From: Nonomuraea sp. NBC_00507
GTDB taxonomy: Bacteria; Actinomycetota; Actinomycetes; Streptosporangiales; Streptosporangiaceae
Direction of reading: 5' to 3'
NCBI RefSeq assembly: GCF_036013525.1
Contig: NZ_CP107853.1
Location: 11,532,001 to 11,596,000, forward strand
DNA: 64,000 bases
The notes beneath the pieces are model-generated. The model did not search any database and was not told the DNA's origin. It saw only the letters and a list, made by a program, of their open reading frames with translations. This document shows positions 56,524-64,000 of the stretch, one piece after another (within the stretch, counting starts at the first letter, position 1; each line of letters opens with the position of its first letter). A program made the position numbers and the translations under genes.

Positions 56524-57252
56524 ATGGACCGGCAGCTGATCAGCGCCATCGCTCACCGCGACCATCCGATCGCCACCCCCATCACGGACGACAACCTCGA
56601 CCGGTTGCTGCGCCGGGCGGAGCTGCCGGACGGCGCCCGCATCCTCGACCTCGGCTGCGGCGAGGCCGCGTGGTCGCTGCGGGCGCTCGAGCTCGTCCCA
56701 TCGGCCGTCGCCGACGGCGTGGACCTCTCTCCGCACGCCATTTCCGCCGCCGAAAGCGCCGCCGCCGCCCGTGGCCTGACCGACCGGCTGTCACTGCATC
56801 TGACGCCCGCCGCGGACTTCCCCGCCACCGACCCGTACGACCTGGTGCTCTGTGTAGGCTCCACCCACGCCTTCGGCGGGCTGAAGGAGACCATGGACGC
56901 CGTGTCCCGCTTCGTCCGTCCCGGCGGGCTGGCGCTGGTCGGCGAGGGATTCTGGGAGCGCACTCCCGATCCCGCCCTCGCCGAGGCCATCGGCACGTTC
57001 CCGGACCTGGCGGGCACGATCGCGGCGGCCGAGTCCGGCGGCTGGCTGACCGTCTACGGCCATGTGAGCGACGTGGCCGAATGGGACGAGTACGAGCTGT
57101 CGTGGACCGGCACCCTGGCCCGCTGGGCCGCCGCCAACCCCGGCCCCGACGGCGAGCAGGCCATGGCCGCCATGAGACAGCACCGTGACATGTGGCTCAC
57201 CGGTTACCGTGGCGTGCTCGGCTTCGTCTCCCTCCTGCTGCAGCGCGTGTAG
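56524..57252 (+). CDS. class I SAM-dependent methyltransferase (module B)
   Basis: 242 residues. The SAM-binding motif is ARILDLGCGEAAWSLRALEL, followed by GVDLSPHAIS and LVLCVGSTHAFG. It is of the general small-molecule type and unrelated in sequence to module A's O-methyltransferase, although it holds the same place in the module. The ATG at 56524 has AAGGGG upstream and lies 11 bp after the ATPase gene. Confidence 0.85.
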   Translation: MDRQLISAIAHRDHPIATPITDDNLDRLLRRAELPDGARILDLGCGEAAWSLRALELVPSAVADGVDLSPHAISAAESAAAARGLTDRLSLHLTPAADFPATDPYDLVLCVGSTHAFGGLKETMDAVSRFVRPGGLALVGEGFWERTPDPALAEAIGTFPDLAGTIAAAESGGWLTVYGHVSDVAEWDEYELSWTGTLARWAAANPGPDGEQAMAAMRQHRDMWLTGYRGVLGFVSLLLQRV

Positions 57253-57257
57253 GCGGG

Positions 57258-57578
57258 TCACTCTCCGGTCATCGCGGCATGCAGCCGCAGGTACGGCTCC
57301 GCGTCCTTCGGCCTGTTCTGGCGCTGCAGCGTCCGGCCGAGCAGCAGGCAGGCGTACCCCTCGGCCGGGTCGCGCTCCAGGACCAGCCGGAGCTCGGCTT
57401 CGGCCCGGCCGAGCTGGGCCGAGTGGTAGTAGGCGCGGGCCAGCAGCAGCCGGCTCGCCAGGTTCTCCGGGGCCGCCTCGACCACCCCGGCCAGGATGCG
57501 AGCGGCCCCGATGTAGTCCTCCGCGGCGAAGAACAGGCGGCCGCGCTCGTACTCCTCGGCCAGGTTCTCGATCACCAT
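57258..57578 (-). CDS. tetratricopeptide-repeat protein
   Basis: 106 residues with about three TPR-like helix pairs, such as GRLFFAAEDYIGAARILAGVVEAAPE and ASRLLLARAYYHSAQLGRAEAELRLVL. No catalytic motif. It starts inside the stop region of the pirin gene, so the two are coupled; a scaffold role is likely. Confidence 0.85.
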   Translation of the reverse strand: MVIENLAEEYERGRLFFAAEDYIGAARILAGVVEAAPENLASRLLLARAYYHSAQLGRAEAELRLVLERDPAEGYACLLLGRTLQRQNRPKDAEPYLRLHAAMTGE

Positions 57579-57579
57579 G

Positions 57580-58569
57580 TCACTCCTTTCCCGGGACGGG
57601 CCCCTCGGCGTGCGGAACGCGCTCGGCGGGGACGACGCCCAGGCGGCCGGCCTGGTAGTCCTCCATCGCCTGAACGATCTCGGCGCGGGTGTTCATCACG
57701 AAGGGGCCGTAGTGCACGACCGGCTCCCGGATCGGCTGCCCGCCGAGCAGCAGCACCTCCAGGTTGGGCTCGGCCTGGGGCTGGGTGGTGTCGGCGGCGA
57801 CGGTGAGCGCCCCGCCCTGGCCGAAGACGGCCAGTTGTCCCTTGCGTACCGGCCGGCGTTCGTCCCCGGCGTAGCCCTGCCCGGCCAGCACGTACGCGAG
57901 CGCGTTGAAGCCGGGGTTCCACGGCAGCTCCAGCCGCGCTCCTGGGCTCACGGTCGCGTGCACCATCGTGATCGGGGTGAACGTGACGCCGGGACCGGCG
58001 TGCCCGTCCAGCTCACCGGCGATCACCCGCAGCAGCGAGCCGCCGTCGGCCGAGGCGAGCAGCGCCGTCTGGCGACCGCGGATGTCCTGGTAGCGGGGCA
58101 GGTGGAACTTGTGGGCGCGGGGCAGGTTGACCCACAGCTGAACACCGTGGAACAGCCCGCCCGACACCACCAGGTGCTCCGGGGGCTTCTCGATGTGCAG
58201 CAGCCCGGAGCCCGCGGTCATCCACTGCGTGTCGCCGTCGGTGATCGTGCCACCGCCGCCGTTGGAGTCCTGGTGCTCGAAGATGCCGTCCATGATGTAG
58301 GTGACGGTCTCGAAGCCGCGGTGCGGGTGCCAGGGGGTGCCCTTGGGCTCGCCGGGGGCGTACTCGACTTCGCCCATCTGGTCCATGTGAATGAACGGGT
58401 CCAGCGTTGACTGCGGCACGCCGGCGAAGGCGCGCCGCACCGGGAAGCCCTCGCCCTCGAACCCGCTGGGCGCGGTCGTCACCGACCGCACGGGGCGGCG
58501 TGCGACCGCGGTCGGATCGGGGACGGCGACGCGCGGCAGCGTCAGGGTGTCGGCGGTGATGGCGGGCAT
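57580..58569 (-). CDS. pirin family protein
   Basis: 329 residues, a double cupin. The metal site is WHPHRGFETVTYIMDG with HIE later (GSGLLHIEKPPEH). Pirins are iron proteins with quercetinase-like or regulatory roles. AGGAGGGG precedes the ATG at 58569. It is divergent from the TetR gene and shares its operator region. Confidence 0.9.
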   Translation of the reverse strand: MPAITADTLTLPRVAVPDPTAVARRPVRSVTTAPSGFEGEGFPVRRAFAGVPQSTLDPFIHMDQMGEVEYAPGEPKGTPWHPHRGFETVTYIMDGIFEHQDSNGGGGTITDGDTQWMTAGSGLLHIEKPPEHLVVSGGLFHGVQLWVNLPRAHKFHLPRYQDIRGRQTALLASADGGSLLRVIAGELDGHAGPGVTFTPITMVHATVSPGARLELPWNPGFNALAYVLAGQGYAGDERRPVRKGQLAVFGQGGALTVAADTTQPQAEPNLEVLLLGGQPIREPVVHYGPFVMNTRAEIVQAMEDYQAGRLGVVPAERVPHAEGPVPGKE

Positions 58570-58651
58570 GACCCCTCCTGGCTGTTGAACATTCAATTAC
58601 ATCTGCCCGCCTCAACGCGGGTGCACGGCCCGGCATTCCCGGCTCAACTTT

Positions 58652-58667
58652 ACGACCGATCGGTCGT
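58652..58667. promoter_or_regulatory. 16-bp perfect palindrome, probable TetR operator
   Basis: ACGACCGATCGGTCGT is a perfect palindrome between the pirin and TetR genes. TATAGT (58671-58676), a good -10, follows at once, and the TetR ATG is at 58686. A bound repressor would block the TetR promoter and perhaps the divergent pirin-TPR promoter. Confidence 0.8.
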
Positions 58668-58685
58668 TCATATAGTCTGGGCCGC

Positions 58686-59318
58686 ATGACGCAAGACGGC
58701 CGGCTGCTGCGGGGGATGCGCAGCCGCGAGACGATCCTCCAGCAGGCGGTGGGGCTGGCCTCGGTCGAAGGCCTGGCCGGGCTCTCCTTGGGGCGGCTGG
58801 CGACGACGACCGGCATCAGCAAGTCCGGACTTTTCGCGCACTGGCGCGACAAGGAGCAACTGCAGCTTGATGCGGTGGAATGGGCCACCCGCCAATGGAC
58901 CGAGCAGGTGGTCGAGCCCGCCCTGCGCGCCCCCGCGGGCGTACGGCGCCTGTTCGCGCTGCACGAGGCACGGCTGGCGTTCTACGGCGACGGCGTGCTG
59001 CCCGGCGGGTGTTTCTTCTTCGCCGTGCAGGCCGAGTTCGACGACCGGCCCGGCCCCGTTCACGACCGCCTCGCGCGGGCCATGCGCGAGTGGCAGGAGT
59101 TCATCAGGCGGCTGGTGGCCGGCGCCGTGGAGCTGGGCGAGCTGGCCGAGAGCGTGGATCCGGCCCAGCTCGCCTACGAGATCGACGCACTCGGCGAGAT
59201 GGTCATCATCCATTCCCGGCTGCTCGACGGGCCGGCCGTTCTCGCTCATGCCCGCCGCGCCGTGCTCCAGCGGCTGCGCACCCTCTCCCCTCACCCTGAG
59301 CTGCTCCCGAAGGATTGA
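58686..59318 (+). CDS. TetR-family transcriptional regulator
   Basis: 210 residues. The N-terminal helix-turn-helix reads RETILQQAVGLASVEGLAGLSLGRLATTTGISKSGLFAHW in two blocks. The C-terminal domain (GGCFFFAVQAEFDDRPG) is of the type common in actinomycete TetR proteins. It probably represses itself and the neighbouring pirin or thioesterase genes. The thioesterase gene begins 1 base after its stop. Confidence 0.9.
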   Translation: MTQDGRLLRGMRSRETILQQAVGLASVEGLAGLSLGRLATTTGISKSGLFAHWRDKEQLQLDAVEWATRQWTEQVVEPALRAPAGVRRLFALHEARLAFYGDGVLPGGCFFFAVQAEFDDRPGPVHDRLARAMREWQEFIRRLVAGAVELGELAESVDPAQLAYEIDALGEMVIIHSRLLDGPAVLAHARRAVLQRLRTLSPHPELLPKD

Positions 59319-59319
59319 C

Positions 59320-59763
59320 ATGATGGAATACGGCGTTTGTGAGCCTGTCCAGGTGCATTTCGATGACCTCGACGCGATGGGCCTGCTGCACAACTCCCGG
59401 TATGCCTTGCTGGTCGAGCGGGCGATCAGCGCCTACTGGCACCGGCTCGGCTGGGCCCCCGACGCCGCCGCGTCGGCGTTCAAGGACGTGTTCCTGGCCG
59501 TGCGGGAGTTCAAGGTGACCTACAACGTGCCTATCGCGGGGGTGGGCGAGCCGCTGGTGCACTTCTGGATCGATCGTCTTGGCCGTACGAGCGGGGTGTA
59601 CGGCTTCCGCGTGCTGTCGGCGGACCGCTCGGTGGTGCACGCGGAGGGCTATCGCGTCAACGTCAACCTGGATCCCTCCACCTTCCGGCCGGCGCCGTTC
59701 AGCGACGAGCTCCGCACCGCGGCCGCGCCTCTGCTGCTCCCCGCAGTGCCGGTCCCCTCTTAG
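59320..59763 (+). CDS. hotdog-fold acyl-CoA thioesterase
   Basis: 147 residues of the 4-hydroxybenzoyl-CoA thioesterase class. VHFDDLDAMGLLHNSRY carries the Asp and the His/Asn of the family. It follows the TetR gene with a GAAGGA site and is probably controlled by it. ATG at 59320 is chosen, a second ATG lies one codon on. Substrate unknown. Confidence 0.85.
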   Translation: MMEYGVCEPVQVHFDDLDAMGLLHNSRYALLVERAISAYWHRLGWAPDAAASAFKDVFLAVREFKVTYNVPIAGVGEPLVHFWIDRLGRTSGVYGFRVLSADRSVVHAEGYRVNVNLDPSTFRPAPFSDELRTAAAPLLLPAVPVPS

Positions 59764-60551
59764 CGGCCTCGGCGCTTCTGCTCGGCCAGGAAGTCCTCCC
59801 ATGTCCGGCGGCCGACGGCGCGCTCCGGGGCAAGGTTGGCGCCGGCTCGGAACGCGGCCGCGGCCTTGCCCGGGCTCCGGACCGGCAGGATCAGCCGGCG
59901 TTTGCCGGTGGCCTTCACGTAGTCGCGGGCCAGCTCCTCCATCCTGTACACGCGCGGCCCGGCGATGTCGGGCACGAGCCCGGCGGGCTCGTCCAGGGCG
60001 AGCTCGACCAGCCGGGCCGCCACCTCGCCTGCGTCGACCGGCTGGAACCTGGCACCGCCCCACGTCATCAGCACCGGCAGCTTGGCCATCGTCCCCAGCG
60101 TCGTCCAGACCCAGTCGTGGAACTGGGTGGCGCGCAGCGTGGTCCACGGCAGTCCGGACGCGGCGATGACCTGCTCGGCCTCCCGCTTGGCCGCGAAGTA
60201 GCCGAACATGGCGCGGTCGATGCCGCTGACGACCGGGACCCGGTCGGCGCCGACGACCGAGATGTACACCACATGCGGGGCGCCCGCCCGCGACGCCGCC
60301 TGCACCAGGTTGCGGGCCTTGACCTCATCGCCCTTGGCGCTTCCCGCGCAGTGCACGATCGTCTCGACGCCGTCCACCGCGGCCTGCAGCCCCTCACCGG
60401 TGGACATGTCGCCGGTCACGTACTCGATGCCGTTCTCGGGCTCGTGGCCGCCCCGGCTGAGCACCCTTACCTCGCAACCGGCCTTCCGCAGCAGCGGCAC
60501 CACCAGGCGCCCCAGCGTGCCCGTCCCGCCGGTGACCAGAATCGGTGACAT
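59760..60551 (-). CDS. NAD(P)-binding NmrA/SDR-type protein
   Basis: 263 residues. The Rossmann glycine motif is ILVTGGTGTLGRLVVPLL. HVVYISVVGADRVP and GYFAAKREAEQVIAASGLPWTTLRATQF are typical of the atypical SDR/NmrA class, which includes redox sensors and reductases. The ATG at 60551 has AAGGAAG upstream. Its stop overlaps the thioesterase stop on the other strand. Confidence 0.88.
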   Translation of the reverse strand: MSPILVTGGTGTLGRLVVPLLRKAGCEVRVLSRGGHEPENGIEYVTGDMSTGEGLQAAVDGVETIVHCAGSAKGDEVKARNLVQAASRAGAPHVVYISVVGADRVPVVSGIDRAMFGYFAAKREAEQVIAASGLPWTTLRATQFHDWVWTTLGTMAKLPVLMTWGGARFQPVDAGEVAARLVELALDEPAGLVPDIAGPRVYRMEELARDYVKATGKRRLILPVRSPGKAAAAFRAGANLAPERAVGRRTWEDFLAEQKRRGR

Positions 60552-60684
60552 GATGTCTTCCTTCCTTTCGTGGGTCTCTACTGCGCTGACCCGCGGCGAG
60601 GGAGGAATGTGACGCGGCGCGTGGAACACCAGTCCGGCGCAGGTCGCGGAATAGCAGCGGATACAGCGGTCGTTGGGCACGGGG

Positions 60685-60710
60685 GTGGCGCGATCGCCAC
60701 GAAAGTGGCG
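60685..60710. promoter_or_regulatory. competing hairpins upstream of the peptide synthetase gene
   Basis: GTGGCG (60685-60690), CGCCAC (60695-60700) and GTGGCG (60705-60710) can pair in two exclusive ways. The second loop is GAAA, a GNRA tetraloop, which is very stable in RNA. The layout could act as an attenuator or operator. The rest of 60552-60778 shows no gene. Confidence 0.4.
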
Positions 60711-60778
60711 GATGATGTGGATGCGCGGCAGATGCCTCCTGGGCAGGCGCCACCGACCGCCTGACTCAGGGAGCAGCA

Positions 60779-63700
60779 TTGTCTCGTCACTCGGCCGATT
60801 TACGCCCTAGGACCGCGTCCGCCGTCTATCCCGCCGGCATGCTCGCGCCGCCACCGCGCACGTTGCTCGACATCCTCGACGAGACGACGCGCCGTCATCC
60901 GGAGGCGCCCGCGCTGGACGACGGCACCGTGCGCCTCGACTACCGCTCGTTGCGCGCCGAGGTGGACCGGGTCGCGGCCGAGCTCGCGGACGCCGGGGTC
61001 GGCCGCGGCGCCAGAGTCGGCGTGCGCATCGCCTCGGGAACCGCCGAGTTGTACGTCTCCATCCTCGCCGTGCTCGCGGTCGGCGCCGCGTACGTGCCCG
61101 TCGACGCCGACGATCCGGACGAGCGCGCCGAACTGGTCTTCGCCGAAGCCGGGGTCGACGCCGTTCTCTCCGGCAAGCTGACGATGCACGGCGGCGCGGG
61201 GACCGCTGCGCCACTGTCCGGGGGCGTGGGGAGGGCTGCGGAGGCGCCGCTCCCGGACGACGACGCGTGGATCATCTTCACGTCCGGGTCCACCGGCAGG
61301 CCGAAGGGGGTCGCGGTGACGCACCGGTCCGCGGCCGCTTTCGCCGACGCCGAAGCGGGACTCTTCCTGCCGGAGCGGCCGCTGGGCCCCGGCGATCGGG
61401 TGCTGGCCGGGCTCTCCGTGGCCTTCGACGCGTCGTGCGAGGAGATGTGGCTGGCCTGGCGACACGGCGCCTGCCTCGTGCCCGCGCCGCGAGCCCTCGT
61501 ACGCACCGGGATGGACCTGGGCCCCTGGCTGGCCGCCCAGCGCGTGACAGCGGTCTCGACCGTGCCGACGCTGGCCGCGCTCTGGCCCGTCGAGCACCTC
61601 GCCGGGATCCGGCTGCTCATCTTCGGCGGCGAGGCATGCCCTCCCGAGCTGGCCGAGCGGCTCGCCGTACCGGGGCGGGAGGTGTGGAACACCTACGGGC
61701 CCACCGAGGCGACGGTGGTGGCCTCCGCGGCGCGACTCACCGGCGAGGGTCCCGTGCGCATCGGGCTGCCCCTCGACGGGTGGGACCTGGCGGTGATCGG
61801 CGACTCGGGTGAGCCGGTGGCCATGGGTGAGACCGGCGAACTCGTCATCGGGGGCGTGGGGCTGGCCCGTTACCTGGACCCGGTGAAAGACGCCGAGAAG
61901 TACGCGTCGCTGCCGTCGCTGGGCTGGGAACGCGCCTACCGCAGCGGTGATCTCGTCCGGGCCGAGCCCGAGGGCCTCGTCTTCGTCGGCCGGGCCGACG
62001 ACCAGGTGAAGCTCGGCGGGCGCAGGATCGAGCTGGGCGAGGTGGACGCCGCGTTGCAAGCGTTGCCTGGCGTCACCGGCGCGGCCGCCGCGGTCCGCAC
62101 CGCGGGCGGCGGCCACCAGGTGCTCGTGGGGTATGTCGTCACAGGACCCGGCTTCGACGCAGGTGAGGCGCGCGAGCTGCTCGCCGGCTCGCTCCCCGCC
62201 GCCCTGGTGCCGCGCCTGGCGCCGGTCGACTCGCTCCCGACGAGGACCTCCGGCAAGATCGATCGTGACGCGCTGCCCTGGCCGCTGACCGAGCCGTCCG
62301 CGCCCGCGGCCGTGTGGAGCCCGGCCGAGGCGCTGCTCGCGGAGCGGTGGACCGGCATCCTCGGCGTCGCGCCGGACGGACCGGATGCGGACTTCTTCGC
62401 CGACGGCGGCACCAGCCTGGCCGCGGCCCGGCTGGTGTCCGTGCTGCGCCCCGACTATCCGGATGTGGCGGTGGGCGACGTGTACGCACAGCCGACGCTC
62501 GCCGGGCTGGCGCGGCTCCTGATCGCGAGAGGCGAGCGGGAGCCGGCGCGGCCGCCCGTGTCGCCCATGCCCCGGCGGGCCGCTCTCGTGCAGTCGTTGC
62601 TCATGGTTCCGCTGCTCACGGCCGGCGCGATGCGGTGGATCGTGCTGCTGGCGGCGCTCAACAACCTGCTCGCGCCGCCGTGGGCACCGGCCCTGTCCTG
62701 GTGGTGGGTCGCCCTGGGCGCGCTGGCGTTCGTCACCCCCATGGGGCGGATGGGCCTGTCCGCGGGGCTGGCCCGGCTGTTGCTGCGCGGCGTACGGCCG
62801 GGCAGCCACCCACGCGGTGGGGGCGTGCATCTGAGACTGTGGTTCGCCGAGCAGTTCGCGGCCAGGCTCGGCGTCCCCGACCTGGCCAGCGCCCCCTGGA
62901 TGACGTGGTACGCCCGGATGCTCGGCGCCAAGGTCGGCGCGGAGTCCGATCTGCACTCGCCTCCGCCCGTCACAGGACTGCTCAGGCTGGGCCGGGGCGC
63001 GTCGGTCGAGCAGGAGGTCGACCTCAGCGGCCACTGGTACGACGGCGACCTGCTGCACATCGGCGAGATCCGGATCGGCGCGGGCGCCACCGTCGGGTCC
63101 CGCTCGACGCTGCTGCCCGGTGCGAGGATCGGGAAGAACTCCAGGATCGCCCCGGGATCGGCGGTCGCCGGCACCGTGCCCGCAGGCGAGCTCTGGGCAG
63201 GCGTGCCGGCGTTCCGGCAGGGCAAGTCACGCAAACCAGGAGAGCGAGCCGTCCGGACCCGCTTCTGGGCGACGTTGTACAGTCTGACCGCCATCGCGCT
63301 CAGCCTGCTCCCGGCGGTCGCTGCCGGGGCCGGCCTCGCTGTTCTGGCGGCGTTCGCCGGGGACGCGCGCACGCTCGGCGAGGCTCTCGCCTCCGCCCTG
63401 GCCGGCGTGCCGCTGGCGACGATCACCGGCATGGCGGCCTTCGCCCTGGTCACGCTGGTCAGCGTGCGGCTGCTCGGGCTGCGCCTGCGTCCGGGGAACC
63501 ACCCGGTGCACAGCCGCCAGGCGTGGCAGGCCTGGGCGACGGGACGGCTGATGGCCGCGGCACGCGTCTGGCTCTTCCCGTTGTACGCGAGCGTCCTGAC
63601 CCCCGCGTGGCTGCGGGCCCTCGGCATGAAGGTGGGCCGCGGCGTCGAACTGTCCACGGTCCTCGCGCTGCCGACGATGACGTCGGTCGGCGACGGCGCC

Positions 63701-64000
63701 TTCCTGGCGGACGACACGATGCTCGCCCCGTACGAGCTGGACGGCGGCTGGATGCGCATCGCCTCCGCGCGCATCGGCAAGCGCGCCTTCCTCGGCAATT
63801 CCGGAATGACCGCACCGGGGCGCAAGGTGCCCAAGGACGGCCTGGTCGGGGTGCTGTCGGCAGCGCCGAAGAAGGCAAAATCCGGCTCGTCGTACGTGGG
63901 CATGCCGCCCATCGAGCTGCGCCGCACCGCCGAAGAGGCCGACCGGAGCCGGACCTACGACCCGCCCGCGCGGTTCAAGGCCGCCAGGGCCCTCGTCGAG
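60779..64000 (+). CDS. Pls/PosA-type single-module peptide synthetase (partial, 3' end beyond window)
   Basis: 1074 codons present, open at the edge. The adenylation domain (about residues 28-510) has IIFTSGSTGRPKG, NTYGPTEATV, YRSGDLVR and GRADDQVKLGGRRIELGEVD. The carrier domain has DFFADGGTSLAAARL with Ser546. Then come hydrophobic segments mixed with left-handed-helix-like hexapeptide repeats (IRIGAGATVGSRSTLLPGAR), a plan shared with epsilon-poly-lysine synthetase. Such enzymes make amino-acid homopolymers or cap lipids. The TTG at 60779 is favoured since GGGAG lies 5 bases before it; an ATG at 60839 has no site. The amino acid used cannot be read safely. Confidence 0.88.
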   Translation, partial: MSRHSADLRPRTASAVYPAGMLAPPPRTLLDILDETTRRHPEAPALDDGTVRLDYRSLRAEVDRVAAELADAGVGRGARVGVRIASGTAELYVSILAVLAVGAAYVPVDADDPDERAELVFAEAGVDAVLSGKLTMHGGAGTAAPLSGGVGRAAEAPLPDDDAWIIFTSGSTGRPKGVAVTHRSAAAFADAEAGLFLPERPLGPGDRVLAGLSVAFDASCEEMWLAWRHGACLVPAPRALVRTGMDLGPWLAAQRVTAVSTVPTLAALWPVEHLAGIRLLIFGGEACPPELAERLAVPGREVWNTYGPTEATVVASAARLTGEGPVRIGLPLDGWDLAVIGDSGEPVAMGETGELVIGGVGLARYLDPVKDAEKYASLPSLGWERAYRSGDLVRAEPEGLVFVGRADDQVKLGGRRIELGEVDAALQALPGVTGAAAAVRTAGGGHQVLVGYVVTGPGFDAGEARELLAGSLPAALVPRLAPVDSLPTRTSGKIDRDALPWPLTEPSAPAAVWSPAEALLAERWTGILGVAPDGPDADFFADGGTSLAAARLVSVLRPDYPDVAVGDVYAQPTLAGLARLLIARGEREPARPPVSPMPRRAALVQSLLMVPLLTAGAMRWIVLLAALNNLLAPPWAPALSWWWVALGALAFVTPMGRMGLSAGLARLLLRGVRPGSHPRGGGVHLRLWFAEQFAARLGVPDLASAPWMTWYARMLGAKVGAESDLHSPPPVTGLLRLGRGASVEQEVDLSGHWYDGDLLHIGEIRIGAGATVGSRSTLLPGARIGKNSRIAPGSAVAGTVPAGELWAGVPAFRQGKSRKPGERAVRTRFWATLYSLTAIALSLLPAVAAGAGLAVLAAFAGDARTLGEALASALAGVPLATITGMAAFALVTLVSVRLLGLRLRPGNHPVHSRQAWQAWATGRLMAAARVWLFPLYASVLTPAWLRALGMKVGRGVELSTVLALPTMTSVGDGAFLADDTMLAPYELDGGWMRIASARIGKRAFLGNSGMTAPGRKVPKDGLVGVLSAAPKKAKSGSSYVGMPPIELRRTAEEADRSRTYDPPARFKAARALVE

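Overview
The window is high-GC actinomycete chromosome. The best guess is the order Streptosporangiales (Nonomuraea-like). This rests on the overall composition, the many GTG starts and GTGA/ATGA overlaps, the order of the core genes (ffh to rplS, lepB, rnhB, DUF2469, yraN, yifB, dprA, xerC, rpsB, tsf, pyrH, frr, cdsA, rlmN) and two complete conservons. No rRNA, tRNA, CRISPR array, insertion sequence or phage gene was seen. All taxonomy and function here come from reading the sequence, not from a database search.

Layout. (1) 1-558: the start of an agmatinase/arginase-family gene, cut by the window edge. (2) 721-12876: a carbohydrate island. A leftward, tightly overlapped operon encodes a sugar ABC importer (binding protein, two permeases, ATPase), a PHP-type metallohydrolase, an IolE-like isomerase/dehydratase, a Gfo/Idh/MocA dehydrogenase and a GH38 alpha-mannosidase-type hydrolase. 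A divergent iolD (inositol ring opening) lies opposite, and the two share a control region with repeated CATATTG words. (3) 12923-15602: a HAD hydrolase, a DivIVA-repeat protein and a small ABC exporter. (4) 15604-39632: the housekeeping block, interrupted by a SUFU-domain gene, an ArsR/MFS pair with three evenly spaced operators, an M23 peptidase, and several tandem-repeat tracts (43-bp, 13-bp, and repeats inside dprA).

(5) 39690-57252: the most unusual part. Two copies of one module lie head to tail. Each has a leftward conservon (cvnA sensor kinase, cvnB roadblock, cvnC DUF742, cvnD GTPase), then a divergent rightward importer of the NrtA/SsuA type (lipoprotein and two permeases), then a SAM-dependent methyltransferase. 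CvnB, C and D are almost identical between modules, while the sensor domains, importers and methyltransferases have diverged. Only the second module has an ATPase. In the first, the cvnA-cvnB junction carries two tandem 24-25-codon mini-ORFs, each joined to its neighbour by an ATGA overlap.

(6) 57258-64000: a TPR protein and a pirin, a TetR regulator with a perfect 16-bp palindrome at its promoter, a thioesterase, an NAD(P)-binding protein, and the first 1074 codons of a Pls/PosA-type single-module peptide synthetase that runs off the window.

How it fits together. The carbohydrate island looks like a self-contained import-and-degradation route whose products include an inositol-type ring. 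The duplicated modules look like paired sensing (conservon) and uptake (importer) units. Both statements are inferences from gene content and layout.
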